This document shows positions 1 through 9,783 of a stretch of DNA of 64,000 nucleotides, one piece after another (the first letter of the stretch is position 1; each line of letters begins with the position of its first letter). The translations under genes and the position numbers were made by a program. Source of the DNA: Nostoc carneum NIES-2107 (GTDB lineage: Bacteria > Cyanobacteriota > Cyanobacteriia > Cyanobacteriales > Nostocaceae); the NCBI GenBank assembly GCA_002368155.1, contig AP018181.1, positions 186,001 through 250,000 of the forward strand, read 5' to 3'. The notes beneath the pieces are model-generated. The model saw nothing but the letters and a program-made list of their open reading frames with translations. It searched no databases and was not told the DNA's origin.

Positions 1-2
1 GT

Positions 3-1760
3 TTGGGCGAGAGTCAAGGTAATTACAATCAATTAGTGGAAAATGAGCAGCACTTTGGTTGCTTTTTATCCCGGGTTGCTGGTAATGCACCTGTGCAAGA
101 AGGCGATGGTAGCTGGTGTATTGCAACTTTGAAGCATCCCCAGGTAGAAGTGTTTTATCACACCCGCTGGAATTCAGGCGGTACAGGTGATCAGTTGTGG
201 CAAAGCTTTGCAGTAGATGGTTCTTTGCCCAATCATGTTGATGACACCCCAGCAGTAGATAATACACAAATTGGGGCAGCGATCGCACTGCGTTTTACTC
301 TGCAACCAGGACAATCTCTAGAACTTCCCTTTGTCTTAACTTGGGATTTCCCGGTAACAGAATTTGCTGCCGGAATCAACTATTACCGCAGATATACAGA
401 TTTTTTTGGTAGAGATGGTCAAAATGCTTGGGCGATCGCATCTACTGCCTTAACAGAATATCAGAATTGGCGATCGCAGATTCAAGATTGGCAACAACCC
501 ATCCTCGACCGGGAAGATTTACCAGCTTGGTTGAAAATGGCTCTATTTAATGAGCTTTATGACCTCACTAGTGGTGGTACTCTCTGGAGTGCAGCCTCAG
601 AAAACGATCCCATCGGTCAGTTCGCAGTGTTGGAGTGCTTAGATTACCGCTGGTATGAAAGTTTAGATGTGCGGTTGTATGGTTCTTTCGCCCTACTAAT
701 ATTATTCCCTGAACTGGAAAAGTCAGTGATGCGGGCTTTTGCCAGGGCGATTCCCCACAGTGACGACCGCCAACGTGTAATTGGCTATTACTATACAATT
801 GGCGCAGACACGACAACTGCAACCCGCAAAATCGCAGGTGCAACACCCCACGATTTAGGCGCACCTAACGAACATGTTTGGGAGAAAACTAACTACACCT
901 GTTACCAAGACTGCAATTTATGGAAAGATTTAGGCAGTGATTTCGTGTTGCAAGTATACCGAGATTTTCTGCTCACGGGCGCTGATGATGTGCAGTTCCT
1001 CGCAGATTGTTGGAATGCAATTGTGCAAACTCTCGACTACCTGAAGACTTTTGATTTAGATGGCGATGGAATTCCCGAGAACTCCGGTGCGCCAGATCAG
1101 ACTTTTGATGATTGGCGACTGCAAGGTGTGAGTGCATATTGCGGGGGTTTATGGTTAGCAGCGTTAGAAGCTGCGATCGCCATTAGTGATATCTTACTCG
1201 AAAGCAACCTTCGCGACCTTAGCGCCTTCGCGGTTCAAAAATCTATCTATGAAACTTGGTTAAACCAATCTCGCCCCATCTACGAAGAAAAACTCTGGAA
1301 TGGGCAATATTATCGTCTGGATAGCGAGAGTGGTTCGGAAGTAGTGATGGCGGATCAGCTATGCGGACAATTTTATGCCAGGTTGTTGCAGTTACCGGAT
1401 ATTGTAGCGAGCGATCGCGCCTTATCTGCACTCAAAACTGTGTATGATGCTTGCTTCCTCAAATTCCAGAATGGTCAATTCGGTGCTGCAAACGGTGTTC
1501 TCATTGATGGTTCCCCAGAAAACCCCAAAGCCACCCACCCCCTAGAAGTCTGGACAGGTATCAACTTTGGACTAGCAGCTTTCCTCGTGCAGATGGGAAT
1601 GAAAGATGAAGCATTGCGCTTAACACAAGCCGTAGTCCAGCAAATTTACGACAACGGCCTACAATTCCGCACACCCGAAGCCATCACCGCATCTGGTACC
1701 TTCCGCGCCAGCACCTACCTACGCGCAATGGCTATCTGGGCAATTTACTTAGTGTATTAG
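3..1760 (+). CDS. GH116-family glycosidase (glucosylceramidase/GBA2-like), 5' end outside window
   Basis: The visible 585 residues are the C-terminal part of a glycoside hydrolase family 116 protein, the family of human GBA2 and bacterial beta-glucosidases. The reading frame is open to the left edge, so the true start and probably about 200 residues of the N-terminal domain lie outside the window. A segment around residue 211 (FAVLECLDYRWYESLDVR) matches the family block with the catalytic nucleophile Glu (here E211). A later block, GAPDQTFDDW followed by SAYCGGLWLAALEAA, matches the region of the acid/base Asp. The (alpha/alpha)6 barrel continues to the C-terminus. Bacterial members hydrolyse beta-glucosides; the substrate here cannot be deduced. 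No signal peptide can be judged because the start is missing. It is followed by a heptamer repeat cluster and a long AT-rich gap. Confidence 0.88.
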   Translation: MGESQGNYNQLVENEQHFGCFLSRVAGNAPVQEGDGSWCIATLKHPQVEVFYHTRWNSGGTGDQLWQSFAVDGSLPNHVDDTPAVDNTQIGAAIALRFTLQPGQSLELPFVLTWDFPVTEFAAGINYYRRYTDFFGRDGQNAWAIASTALTEYQNWRSQIQDWQQPILDREDLPAWLKMALFNELYDLTSGGTLWSAASENDPIGQFAVLECLDYRWYESLDVRLYGSFALLILFPELEKSVMRAFARAIPHSDDRQRVIGYYYTIGADTTTATRKIAGATPHDLGAPNEHVWEKTNYTCYQDCNLWKDLGSDFVLQVYRDFLLTGADDVQFLADCWNAIVQTLDYLKTFDLDGDGIPENSGAPDQTFDDWRLQGVSAYCGGLWLAALEAAIAISDILLESNLRDLSAFAVQKSIYETWLNQSRPIYEEKLWNGQYYRLDSESGSEVVMADQLCGQFYARLLQLPDIVASDRALSALKTVYDACFLKFQNGQFGAANGVLIDGSPENPKATHPLEVWTGINFGLAAFLVQMGMKDEALRLTQAVVQQIYDNGLQFRTPEAITASGTFRASTYLRAMAIWAIYLVY

Positions 1761-1763
1761 GGC

Positions 1764-1945
1764 ATGGGGCATAGGGCATGGGGCATTGGGCATAGAGAGT
1801 GCTGAGTGCTGAGTTTTGAGTTATCAGAGTAATTTCTCCCTCATCTCCCTCATCTCCCTCATCCTCCTAGTCCCCAGCCCCCAATCCCTAATCCCCAGTC
1901 CCCAATGCCCAATGCCCCATGCCCCATGCCCCATGCCCAATATTT
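1764..1945. repeat. Short tandem heptamer repeats
   Basis: Low-complexity runs built from variants of GGGCATG and CCCCAAT/CCCCATG, with a CATCTCC run near 1846, follow the GH116 stop codon. The two halves are roughly complementary (GGGCAT copies then GCCCAAT/GCCCCAT copies), so the transcript could fold. This is the short tandemly repeated repetitive sequence type common in Nostocales. Similar clusters occur at about 8935-9100, 9606-9770, 15440-15495, 17220-17420, 18607-18660 and 25085-25300. Confidence 0.85.
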
Positions 1946-4650
1946 ATTTTTGATTAACTAATTTCAATTTTGCAATCAAATATACATACAGAAAAATATC
2001 TACGTTTTATTATTTACGTTTTCAAACCTACTTCGTTTGTAGCTGATTTCGTAAGTATTTTTATCTGTTGTTTTATTTTCCGGGTGTTTCTTAAACCAAT
2101 AGAAAAGAGTAAGTAATAGTAACAGGGTTGTAACTTCTTGAAGACTCAGGACTGTTGCTTTCACTGGATTCTAGATTTTCAGCTTAAATTATTGAGGATA
2201 CTAATCTCTAAAAATTTATGTTCATGGTTAACATTTTTTACCGGGAAATAAATTTATTATTAATTATTTTTTGTAGCAAAAGATACTATGAATTTAACTG
2301 CCTGTTGTAAAAAATCTCTACAGATAAGGTAAAATAAATTTTTTACATTCATTCTACGTATTCTTGTATACAGTAACAAGGCAATTAAATCAATGGATAT
2401 TGATTAAAGAGTAGGTAAAATTTTGATAAAGTAGGGAGTATATATTGGCGATCGCAGCCAAAACCTCAGAAGCAAACATTAGCTATTGATTTGGACTTGA
2501 CTCAAAATCTCACAGTCATAAATCATTTGTAAATCTTTCCTATTCTCCGTTCTAAACTTCCAGAAGTAATTTCACAACTCCCAGAGGAATTACTATACAT
2601 CAGTATTTGCAAGTACTTTTTGAAACTTTCTCTTAGGATAAGCCACTGAAAAATGATAGCTCTGCAATTGGTGATTGATAACACAAATAATTGCGTTTTC
2701 CAGAGGCTGTTGGAATGACACAATCCAAACAGTGAAAAATTTCACGTCTTTTTTTGTACTGAAGGTACTCGTCTATTTAAAGTTAACAAGCTTACCCAAA
2801 ACCCAAAATTTAGCCATGAACTCCTATTTGTCGTTTAGAGTTCAGGGAGATGGGGAATTTCCAGCCAACCTGCAGTCTCCCACTCTGAAAGTGTCTATTC
2901 TCAGTTTTTTGAGGGTGGTTGTCAATCAATTAGAAACTGAGCCAGAGAGATTGGAGACTACTTAATTCTCTATCTTTTCTGATTTTCCTAGACTTGTTGC
3001 ATATATCTGTAGCTTTGTTTTCAACCAAAGTATCATTTTGAGAAACCACACTGATGAAAAACTGATAGCAATTATAGGTTTTTATCGCTACTAGTAATAA
3101 TTACATTTTCTCATGTAACCATACTTAACTACATCAGTTAGATATTAATTCTACAGTCAGGCTATTTAGAACTATTACTATCATCTGTTGTAGATAATAT
3201 ACCTATATGCTGCTGATTTTAATAGCAAGTTATAGGCTAATTCTGATACATTATTGTTGATTTAGATATGAATCGGTGGTGAATTTGCCAGAGTCATTTG
3301 ACACTGGTTAACAAAGTTTATATATCATATCACATTCTAAAAATTTTTGCATATTATCTGCAGCAAAATATGGTTTATCTTGATGCAATATTCTCAATAA
3401 ACCTATTCTAATTGCTTAGGTATGAAAACGCTAAAATCTTTGTATAGTAAGGAATAACCAAAAAATAAACAAAGATATAAGTCAGATCAATTCTAAAAAA
3501 CTTTTTCAATAATGATGGCTTTTTTAGATTTTTTTAATAATGCCTATATTCCTTATTACTTGGCTGTTAAACCACATACCTCGTGGTAAAATTTCTTAGT
3601 AATGAGAGGTCAATTAAATTTCGATATGTATCTTATCTGAGGGGTTTTACCCCTCAGTATTTATAAAAAAGGTGACAAAATGCTAAGTTACACAATACAT
3701 AAGTAGATATCATATGAAAATCACTAAATTTAACTTATAAAGACATCAATTTGGGAGATGACATTAGCGCAAAAAAATAGTATAAATAGAAATGTTGTTC
3801 TTGAACTTCAAGAAAATAGAACTTTGATTTCCCGCCCTAAAACTTATGCAGTTTTACTGAGTAACTCCTAATTTTGTAGCAATATATAATACGTAAGCTA
3901 TATCAGGGACAAGTAATTAAATTAGGAGTTGGGAAATTTAAAGAGGACGAAACTGCATCTACCAAGAGCCAAACCGAGACTTTTTCTGCCATTCGTCTGA
4001 AGATAACAAAAGGTAAATTTTTACCAAGCGTTAATTACTCAGCAAGAGCGATAGCCGAACACTAACTAACGGCCGAGTTCAGTTCTTCAGTACCTCTTAC
4101 CACTCAGTAAAGGCTGTAGAACTTGGCAGAGGATGTAAATCATGACGATAAATCCACAGGCTTGATTTCAAACAGTCAAGTTTCCCAAACAGGTCAGCTC
4201 ATGGAAAGAATCATCAAGTTAAATGCAGTGGAAACCGCAAGTCAAAGGAGTAGTTATAGGATGAAGGTTGATTATTTGCATCCTTACTACGATCCAACTC
4301 CTGAGAAAATATCGATTTATCACAGTGCGCTCAGTATAACTAGAGCGACTGTACCAGAAACATCTACCTGCGATCGCTACATAAAATGCCAAGAATGGAG
4401 CCAGCAGTCTCAATTCAGTGGCTTTGGTCTTCAGGAATAGCAAAATTGACTCAGAACTTTTGGTATTTCTGCTTGTACCTGTTAAGAGGGTAGTGTTCTC
4501 CCTAAATAGTCTTTAATACCGCATTGCTGATTTCTGTTTTGGAAGCTAATTCAGCAAACGTAAATAGGCTAGAGCAGTTTGTTAACTTCAATTTAAATCC
4601 CAACAACCGCAGAACCAGACTGGTTTACTTAAATTAAGACAACTAACACT
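1946..4650. other. Long AT-rich region without a convincing gene
   Basis: About 2.7 kb with many stops in all frames. Two open frames (2675-2965 plus, 96 codons; 4123-4440 plus, 105 codons) have no recognisable domain, no good ribosome binding site and amino-acid composition typical of chance frames. Around 2450-2700, short coding-like stretches separated by stops hint at a decayed gene that I cannot identify. The right end (about 4440-4650) is the leader of the HetP-like gene. Heterocyst genes often have long upstream regulatory regions, so part of this DNA may be regulatory. I did not find a clear GTA-N8-TAC NtcA site. Confidence 0.5.
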
Positions 4651-4989
4651 ATGAACCACGATATTTCTGACATTAGTAGCAAGTTAAAGAACTCTATTCC
4701 TCCTGAACAATTTGATCAGGTCGTGGAAGCGATTCTTTCTGGAAAATATTCCTGGGCCTGTGTATTAATGTTACGTTTTGCTGGTTACAATCCTTTACAT
4801 TACATTCCTTATCGGACTTACAATCGATTGCTCAAGGAAAACTCCCTGATGAATCGGTCTAACAACCAGCAAAATCCCACTCTAAATATTGCCAAACCAT
4901 CCGCTGAGAAAAGGTCTGATACAAATGTCTCACCAACCAAATTAAGCAAAATTAAGGAATTTCCTTATCTTGAGGTCGTTGGGAAGTAA
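4651..4989 (+). CDS. HetP-family protein (heterocyst commitment)
   Basis: 112 residues. Residues about 18-65 match the conserved core of the HetP family, with [20 protein letters not shown] followed by [20 protein letters not shown]. In Nostoc sp. PCC 7120, HetP and its homologues Asl1930, Alr2902 and Alr3234 set the timing of commitment to heterocyst differentiation. The C-terminal part (about 66-112) is polar and variable and ends in a [12 protein letters not shown] segment. The gene has an ATG start and is isolated, with long non-coding DNA on both sides and no hetC neighbour, so it is more likely one of the homologues than hetP itself. Family membership is strong; the exact orthologue is not resolved. 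Confidence 0.85.
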   Translation: MNHDISDISSKLKNSIPPEQFDQVVEAILSGKYSWACVLMLRFAGYNPLHYIPYRTYNRLLKENSLMNRSNNQQNPTLNIAKPSAEKRSDTNVSPTKLSKIKEFPYLEVVGK

Positions 4990-6929
4990 AAAGTAGAAAT
5001 TTGTGGTGCTAGTTAGGATAGGTGGCTGACAGAGTAAGTTCGAGAACATAAATCAAATACTAATTCAGGCCAGAAAGTACTCAAGATACTTCTGGAAAAT
5101 TCTGTTGATTAATTAATATATCTATCAATTAACTACAGATTTCCAGTCATTGAGTAACTATCTAATTGCTATGCAGATTCAAGATTTATAGCATGGCGGC
5201 TTTGTAATGGTATTTGTTGCTTAAATAGACTGCTTGTAAAAATCCAGCCAACAGATTCGCTTTGTGATTGCGACCTCCAAAACTCCTACCTTATATAGTC
5301 CTCCTCCTTTAGGGGGACTACCCTTTATTTGTGAGGTGATTGTTTTGCAGGCTAAACTTGCAATATTTAACAATCAAGTTTGATTGCTGAAATTGCTGGC
5401 CTAGAAAGGTAAGAATAATCAGACAGGAGTAATAAAGGTATACCGAAGTTTTTTTAATTAAAGATGAGTTTTATATGCTTTGATTGTCCTAGTAGTAGGA
5501 CTAACAATCATAACGGATCGAAAAATATAATCAAACCGTATATAGTCTAAAAAAATCAATATAAAATGCGACATATTTGCATTAATCGCTGAGGATATAA
5601 TTCTGAAAATCCTCTTATAGTTAAGTTTTTTAAAAATTGCCACAACATTATTGATACAATCTGCCAATTTGGCAAATATTAGCAGAAAAAATTTTATAAA
5701 TTATAGATGCCAACTGAAAAATCAAAGCTTGACTAGCAGATTTCATGGTGCGGTACGAAATCAATGATCAGTGCCAAACATGAAATGCATCAACTCGATT
5801 GGTGAAGCAGTCAACATCTTATAGAGTAGATAAATCCAAGACCAAAATAGACAATTCAACTGTTGCTACTGGTGGTTCTGTTTCCCGGGAAGTTGGAACC
5901 AATCAAATTGGGAGTGGTAAGTTTTTCCATGCCAAATTTGAATTGTTCCCACCTAGTTTAGAGATGGTGGAAACAATAGCGAGATAACTTCTTTGACTGT
6001 GGTGAATGTGAATTTAGCCCAAAAAGTTCACATTTCATACTATTAACAGCAGCGGAAATAGAAAAAGCGACAGTTAAATTAAAGTCAAGGCTGGTGGAAT
6101 ACATAACTCTTACGCTTCTATAAACGACTATCGTAATCCTTGTCCTCCCAAACAGGATTATGGCTGTTTTAGAAATGAGCAATTTATACAGTAAATTTTG
6201 GAAGCTACAAACTTGAATAGCTTCCAATTTTTTATGTTTCCCAGAGAAGAAACAGGGAAGAAAAAATAAAAATGTATGCAGTTTGATTCACAAATCCAAG
6301 AGGAATATCCTACCCTAAAATTAACGATTTAATGGTAAATTTCGGAATCTGTATCAGTTGTCCTGGTCTTGCAGAGATTATCGGGTTCTGAGTTTGTATA
6401 TATGAGTAACTTTTCTTCTCAGGGACTTTTACGACAGAGAATATTTTTTCTCTCCCTGCTTGTGAAGACGTGATCAATCGCGTCTCTACCCTGCCCCTCT
6501 GCCAAATAAACGATAGTATATTTTTTAAGTTGAAAATCCCTAAAACTTAGTTGCTGACTGATAGTGGCGCTAGCCGAGAATGTATATTGGGCTTAATAGC
6601 CTATTATTTTGAAACATAACAATGCTAGCAAATGGATAAAGAAGACGTAAGCGACGAACAAAGTAATTGTGACCAACGCCTAGATAACTGCTATGCAGAA
6701 AAACGCTATGGTGCGAATAAAGAATGCGTATCAGTATTTAGACTATTTGTCAATCTAGCCGTAAATTCTCCTGTTAACTAGCAGCAAAGTACTGCATCTG
6801 CTGCTAAACTTCATTTTTTATGATTCTTTACATATTGCAACTGTCAACTCGATTTTAGAGTTCATTGTAATTTGTACAATGCAGCTGTGACGTGGATTTT
6901 TTCCAGATTGGGCTTCCTTAACGATATTC
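4990..6929. other. Long region without a convincing gene; contains repeat remnants
   Basis: About 1.9 kb, AT-rich. Open frames at 5458-5667 minus, 5799-5987 plus and 5958-6227 minus lack recognisable domains or start signals. A 49-codon frame at 6632-6781 plus (starting MDKEDVSDEQSNCDQ) is acidic and coding-like in composition but has no Shine-Dalgarno sequence and no known match. An imperfect hairpin lies near 5297-5319. The palindromic GATCAATCGCGTC motif at about 6470-6486 and the stretch 6419-6545 look like a degenerate copy of the inverted-repeat element seen at 41783-41907. The last part is the leader of the histidine kinase gene. Confidence 0.5.
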
Positions 6930-8936
6930 ATGAGCATTTCGACTTCCGTGCTGAGTGATCTGCTACAGTTCCTCCCCTACCTGCGCCCCCAGCTATATTT
7001 TAAGGCTTCACTAACGGCGCTCTCCCATGCGATGGAAGACCAGGTTTTGGCGGCGACTTTAGTTGAGCCTTTGGTAATTGCTAGCTTCCAACGCGAGCGG
7101 TTCTACCGCCAAGAAGCTCATCGCTACCAAAGGCTATCCGAGCGTAGTAGCCATGTATACGTGCTATCTGCACCAGAAACTGATTTTACTAATAGCTCGG
7201 AATACTACGAAAAAATAGCTTTTGAACCAGATGACGCTTTAAGCCAAGAATGGCATTTAGTGGTAATTGCAGATAATTATGCTACTTGCTTGGTGTGCCG
7301 AGAAAACTTAGGCTCCATTGCCAAAAATAAGCAGGTTCCCGATCTAGTGCCTAGTCTGGATATGGATACAGCTCGTAGGTTTGAAGGCGTTTGGACATCA
7401 GAAAGGGGAGTCAGCCTGAAAGCAGCCCAATTGCTATTAGAAAGGATTGTAATTTACAGACCAGATTTGCTAGACAAAGTCGAGGAAGCACGCCAGAGGT
7501 TTGGTATAGGGAGACCGCGAATCGACGCTGATGCAATACAAACAGGTAAATATGCTTGTGACATAGATACTGATCCTTTTGTGCAACGCTTAGTAACTTA
7601 TTTGCAAGCAAGTCAGTATAAATTACATAAAGCCTATCGTTCGATTACAGCCCAAGCACGTAAAGAACGCTTAATTAACTCTATCAGTACCGCCATTAGG
7701 CGATCGCTTGACCCCCATGAAGTCCTGCAAATAGCTGCACAAGAATTAGGGCAACACATGGGTGCTGGCCGTTGTTTAATTTACCGCGTGCAAGCGACAG
7801 AAGCCAAAGCCATCATTGAACATGAATTTTTAACCCCAGGGGTGACATCTGTGAAAGGGCAAACCTGGGAGTTAGATAAAAATCCTCTATTTCGGGAAAT
7901 TATTCAACGCGGTGAGGGTGTTTGTGTGAGCGATACCTTAACCGAACCTTGGGTGAACAGCTCCACCATGTTGTCTGCGATCGCCAAAAAGTTTGCTATC
8001 CGTTCTTGGCTGATGGAACCAGTGTTTTATCAAGGCCGATTACTAGGTGTAGTAGAGTTACACTATTGCAACATGCCCGTTCATGAGTGCCAACCCGCAG
8101 AATTGGATTTGGTAAAAGCGATCGCTATCCAAGTAGGAGCCGCTTTAATTCAAGCAGAAGCCTATGCTAACCTCGAAGTCCTCAATCAGCAGTTAGAAGC
8201 CCTCGATCGCACCCGCAGCAACCTGATAGCCATTACTGGGCACGAACTCCGCACGCCCCTATCTACCATCCAAGTTTGTCTGGAAAGTCTCGCCAGCGAA
8301 CCAGATATGCCCCAAGATTTACAGCAAGTCATGCTGAGTACAGCGCTATCTGATTCCGAACGGATGCGGAAATTAGTGCAAGATTTCTTAACACTTTCTA
8401 ACCTAGAAAGTGGGCGTGTAGAATGGCACCCAGAATCTTTAACTGTACAAGAGTGCGTCGATTTAGCTCTCAGCCGGATGCGGACACGCTCAACTACCGA
8501 AAAACTTCCCCAAATCACCACGGAAATCCCCCAACAACTGCCTTTAGTCAAAGCAGATGGTGATTGGCTAGTGGAGGTGATAGCGAAACTGGTAGATAAC
8601 GCCTATAAATTTACCCCTGCACAAGGAGAAATCAGCATTAGTGCCACTTCTAATGGACAAAAGATGGTTGAGGTCACCGTGGCTGACACAGGCAGGGGTA
8701 TCGAGCCAAATCGCCTAGAAATAGTTTTTGACAGATTTTACCAAGAAGAAGGCGCACTACGACGCAGCGCTGGCGGCACAGGTCTAGGTTTAGCAATTTG
8801 TCGTCTCATTGTCAATGGTTGGGGCGGTGAAATTTGGGCAGAATCCAAAGGTAAAGACCAAGGCAGTCAATTTCGCTTTACCATCCCCATTGTTCAGGTT
8901 ATCCAAGAGGAGAGGCGGACGAGGAAGGGGAGGTAG
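6930..8936 (+). CDS. Sensor histidine kinase with DICT and GAF domains
   Basis: 668 residues, cytosolic, with no membrane segment. An N-terminal DICT domain (roughly residues 5-130, ending near ATCLVCRENLG) is the sensory module found in cyanobacterial diguanylate cyclases and two-component proteins. It is followed by a GAF domain (about 245-400, with FYQGRLLGVVELHYC) and a HisKA domain whose H-box ITGHELRTPLST carries phospho-acceptor His438. The HATPase domain follows (about 535-660: N-box DNAYKFTP, G1 DTGRGI, G2 GGTGLGLAICR). The ligand of DICT or GAF cannot be told. There is no adjacent response regulator, so this is an orphan kinase. The C-terminal residues run into a G-rich heptamer repeat, and the last codons (ERRTRKGR) may derive from it. 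Confidence 0.92.
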   Translation: MSISTSVLSDLLQFLPYLRPQLYFKASLTALSHAMEDQVLAATLVEPLVIASFQRERFYRQEAHRYQRLSERSSHVYVLSAPETDFTNSSEYYEKIAFEPDDALSQEWHLVVIADNYATCLVCRENLGSIAKNKQVPDLVPSLDMDTARRFEGVWTSERGVSLKAAQLLLERIVIYRPDLLDKVEEARQRFGIGRPRIDADAIQTGKYACDIDTDPFVQRLVTYLQASQYKLHKAYRSITAQARKERLINSISTAIRRSLDPHEVLQIAAQELGQHMGAGRCLIYRVQATEAKAIIEHEFLTPGVTSVKGQTWELDKNPLFREIIQRGEGVCVSDTLTEPWVNSSTMLSAIAKKFAIRSWLMEPVFYQGRLLGVVELHYCNMPVHECQPAELDLVKAIAIQVGAALIQAEAYANLEVLNQQLEALDRTRSNLIAITGHELRTPLSTIQVCLESLASEPDMPQDLQQVMLSTALSDSERMRKLVQDFLTLSNLESGRVEWHPESLTVQECVDLALSRMRTRSTTEKLPQITTEIPQQLPLVKADGDWLVEVIAKLVDNAYKFTPAQGEISISATSNGQKMVEVTVADTGRGIEPNRLEIVFDRFYQEEGALRRSAGGTGLGLAICRLIVNGWGGEIWAESKGKDQGSQFRFTIPIVQVIQEERRTRKGR

Positions 8937-9120
8937 GGGATTGGGGATTGGGGACTGGGGATTGGGGACTGGGGACTGGGGACTGGGGACTGGGGGCAGG
9001 GGGCAGGGGAGAAATAATTAATGACAAACACCAATTACCCATTACCCATTACCCAATGCCCAATGCCCCATGCCCCATTCCCAATGCCCCATTCCCAATT
9101 AAAAACTGTTACAGTCTATA
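8937..9120. repeat. Heptamer repeats between histidine kinase and psaD
   Basis: Tandem GGGGAYT heptamers at about 8935-9010 are followed by complementary-type ATTACCC and CCCAATG units up to about 9098. Together they can form a long stem. The remaining 90 bases before psaD include a HIP1 site at 9123 and are the likely psaD promoter and leader region. Confidence 0.8.
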
Positions 9121-9185
9121 ACGCGATCGCAATATGATCCGGTCGGCGGTGTTAGGATGCCCTAAAAACGTTGAGAGACTACTTT

Positions 9186-9605
9186 ATGGCAGAAACACTT
9201 TCTGGACAAACTCCACTGTTTGCTGGCAGCACTGGCGGCCTCCTCAAAAAAGCAGAAGTGGAAGAAAAGTACGCTATCACCTGGACTAGCCCTAAGGCGC
9301 AAGTTTTTGAACTACCAACAGGTGGTGCAGCCACTATGCAACAAGGTCAAAACCTGCTGTACTTGGCTCGGAAAGAATATGGTATAGCTTTGGGTGGTCA
9401 ACTCCGGAAATTTAAAATCACAGACTACAAGATTTACCGGATTTTACCCGGCGGAGAAACCACTATGATTCACCCGGCTGATGGCGTATTCCCTGAAAAG
9501 GTGAATGCAGGTCGTGAAAAAGTACGTTTTGTACCACGCAGAATTGGCGAAAATCCCAATCCATCAGCACTCAAGTTCAGTGGTAAATATACCTATGATG
9601 CATAG
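9186..9605 (+). CDS. psaD: Photosystem I subunit II (PsaD)
   Basis: 139 residues, the family's usual cyanobacterial length. The start is placed at ATG 9186 ([18 protein letters not shown]), which matches known PsaD N-termini. An in-frame codon 15 bases upstream would add five untypical residues. The sequence is recognisable throughout: [20 protein letters not shown], then [19 protein letters not shown], then [20 protein letters not shown]. PsaD is a peripheral stromal-side subunit of photosystem I that docks ferredoxin, using the Lys/Arg-rich patch in the last two segments. It is monocistronic-looking, flanked by repeat clusters, with trpE downstream on the same strand. Confidence 0.98.
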   Translation: MAETLSGQTPLFAGSTGGLLKKAEVEEKYAITWTSPKAQVFELPTGGAATMQQGQNLLYLARKEYGIALGGQLRKFKITDYKIYRILPGGETTMIHPADGVFPEKVNAGREKVRFVPRRIGENPNPSALKFSGKYTYDA

Positions 9606-9775
9606 GTACTAGGTACTGGGGACTGGGGACTGGGAATTAGGGATTAGGGACTAGGGACTAGGGACTAGGGAATGGAGATCAGAAAAACTTTGATCCAATC
9701 TCAATACCTGATACCCTATGCCCTATGCTCTATAACCCATTCCCCATTCCCCATTCCCCGATACCCAATCCCTTA
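9606..9775. repeat. Heptamer repeats between psaD and trpE
   Basis: Runs of GGGGACT, AGGGACT and ATTCCCC units fill the psaD-trpE gap. The left half is G-rich and the right half C-rich, so a long hairpin is possible and may separate the two transcripts. There is no clear U-tract terminator. Confidence 0.75.
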
Positions 9776-9783
9776 CTGTGTTT

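Noticed and set aside
2675-2965. 96-codon plus-strand frame
   Set aside because: No known domain, no ribosome site, low-quality composition; kept only as part of the non-coding region.
4123-4440. 105-codon plus-strand frame upstream of the HetP-like gene
   Set aside because: TTG start without a ribosome site and no recognisable domain; a competing 74-codon minus frame overlaps it.
5799-6227. Overlapping 62-codon plus and 89-codon minus frames
   Set aside because: No start signals or recognisable family; could be gene remnants but not supportable as genes.
6632-6781. Possible 49-residue acidic small protein
   Set aside because: Plausible composition but no Shine-Dalgarno sequence and no family recognised; mentioned only in the region description.
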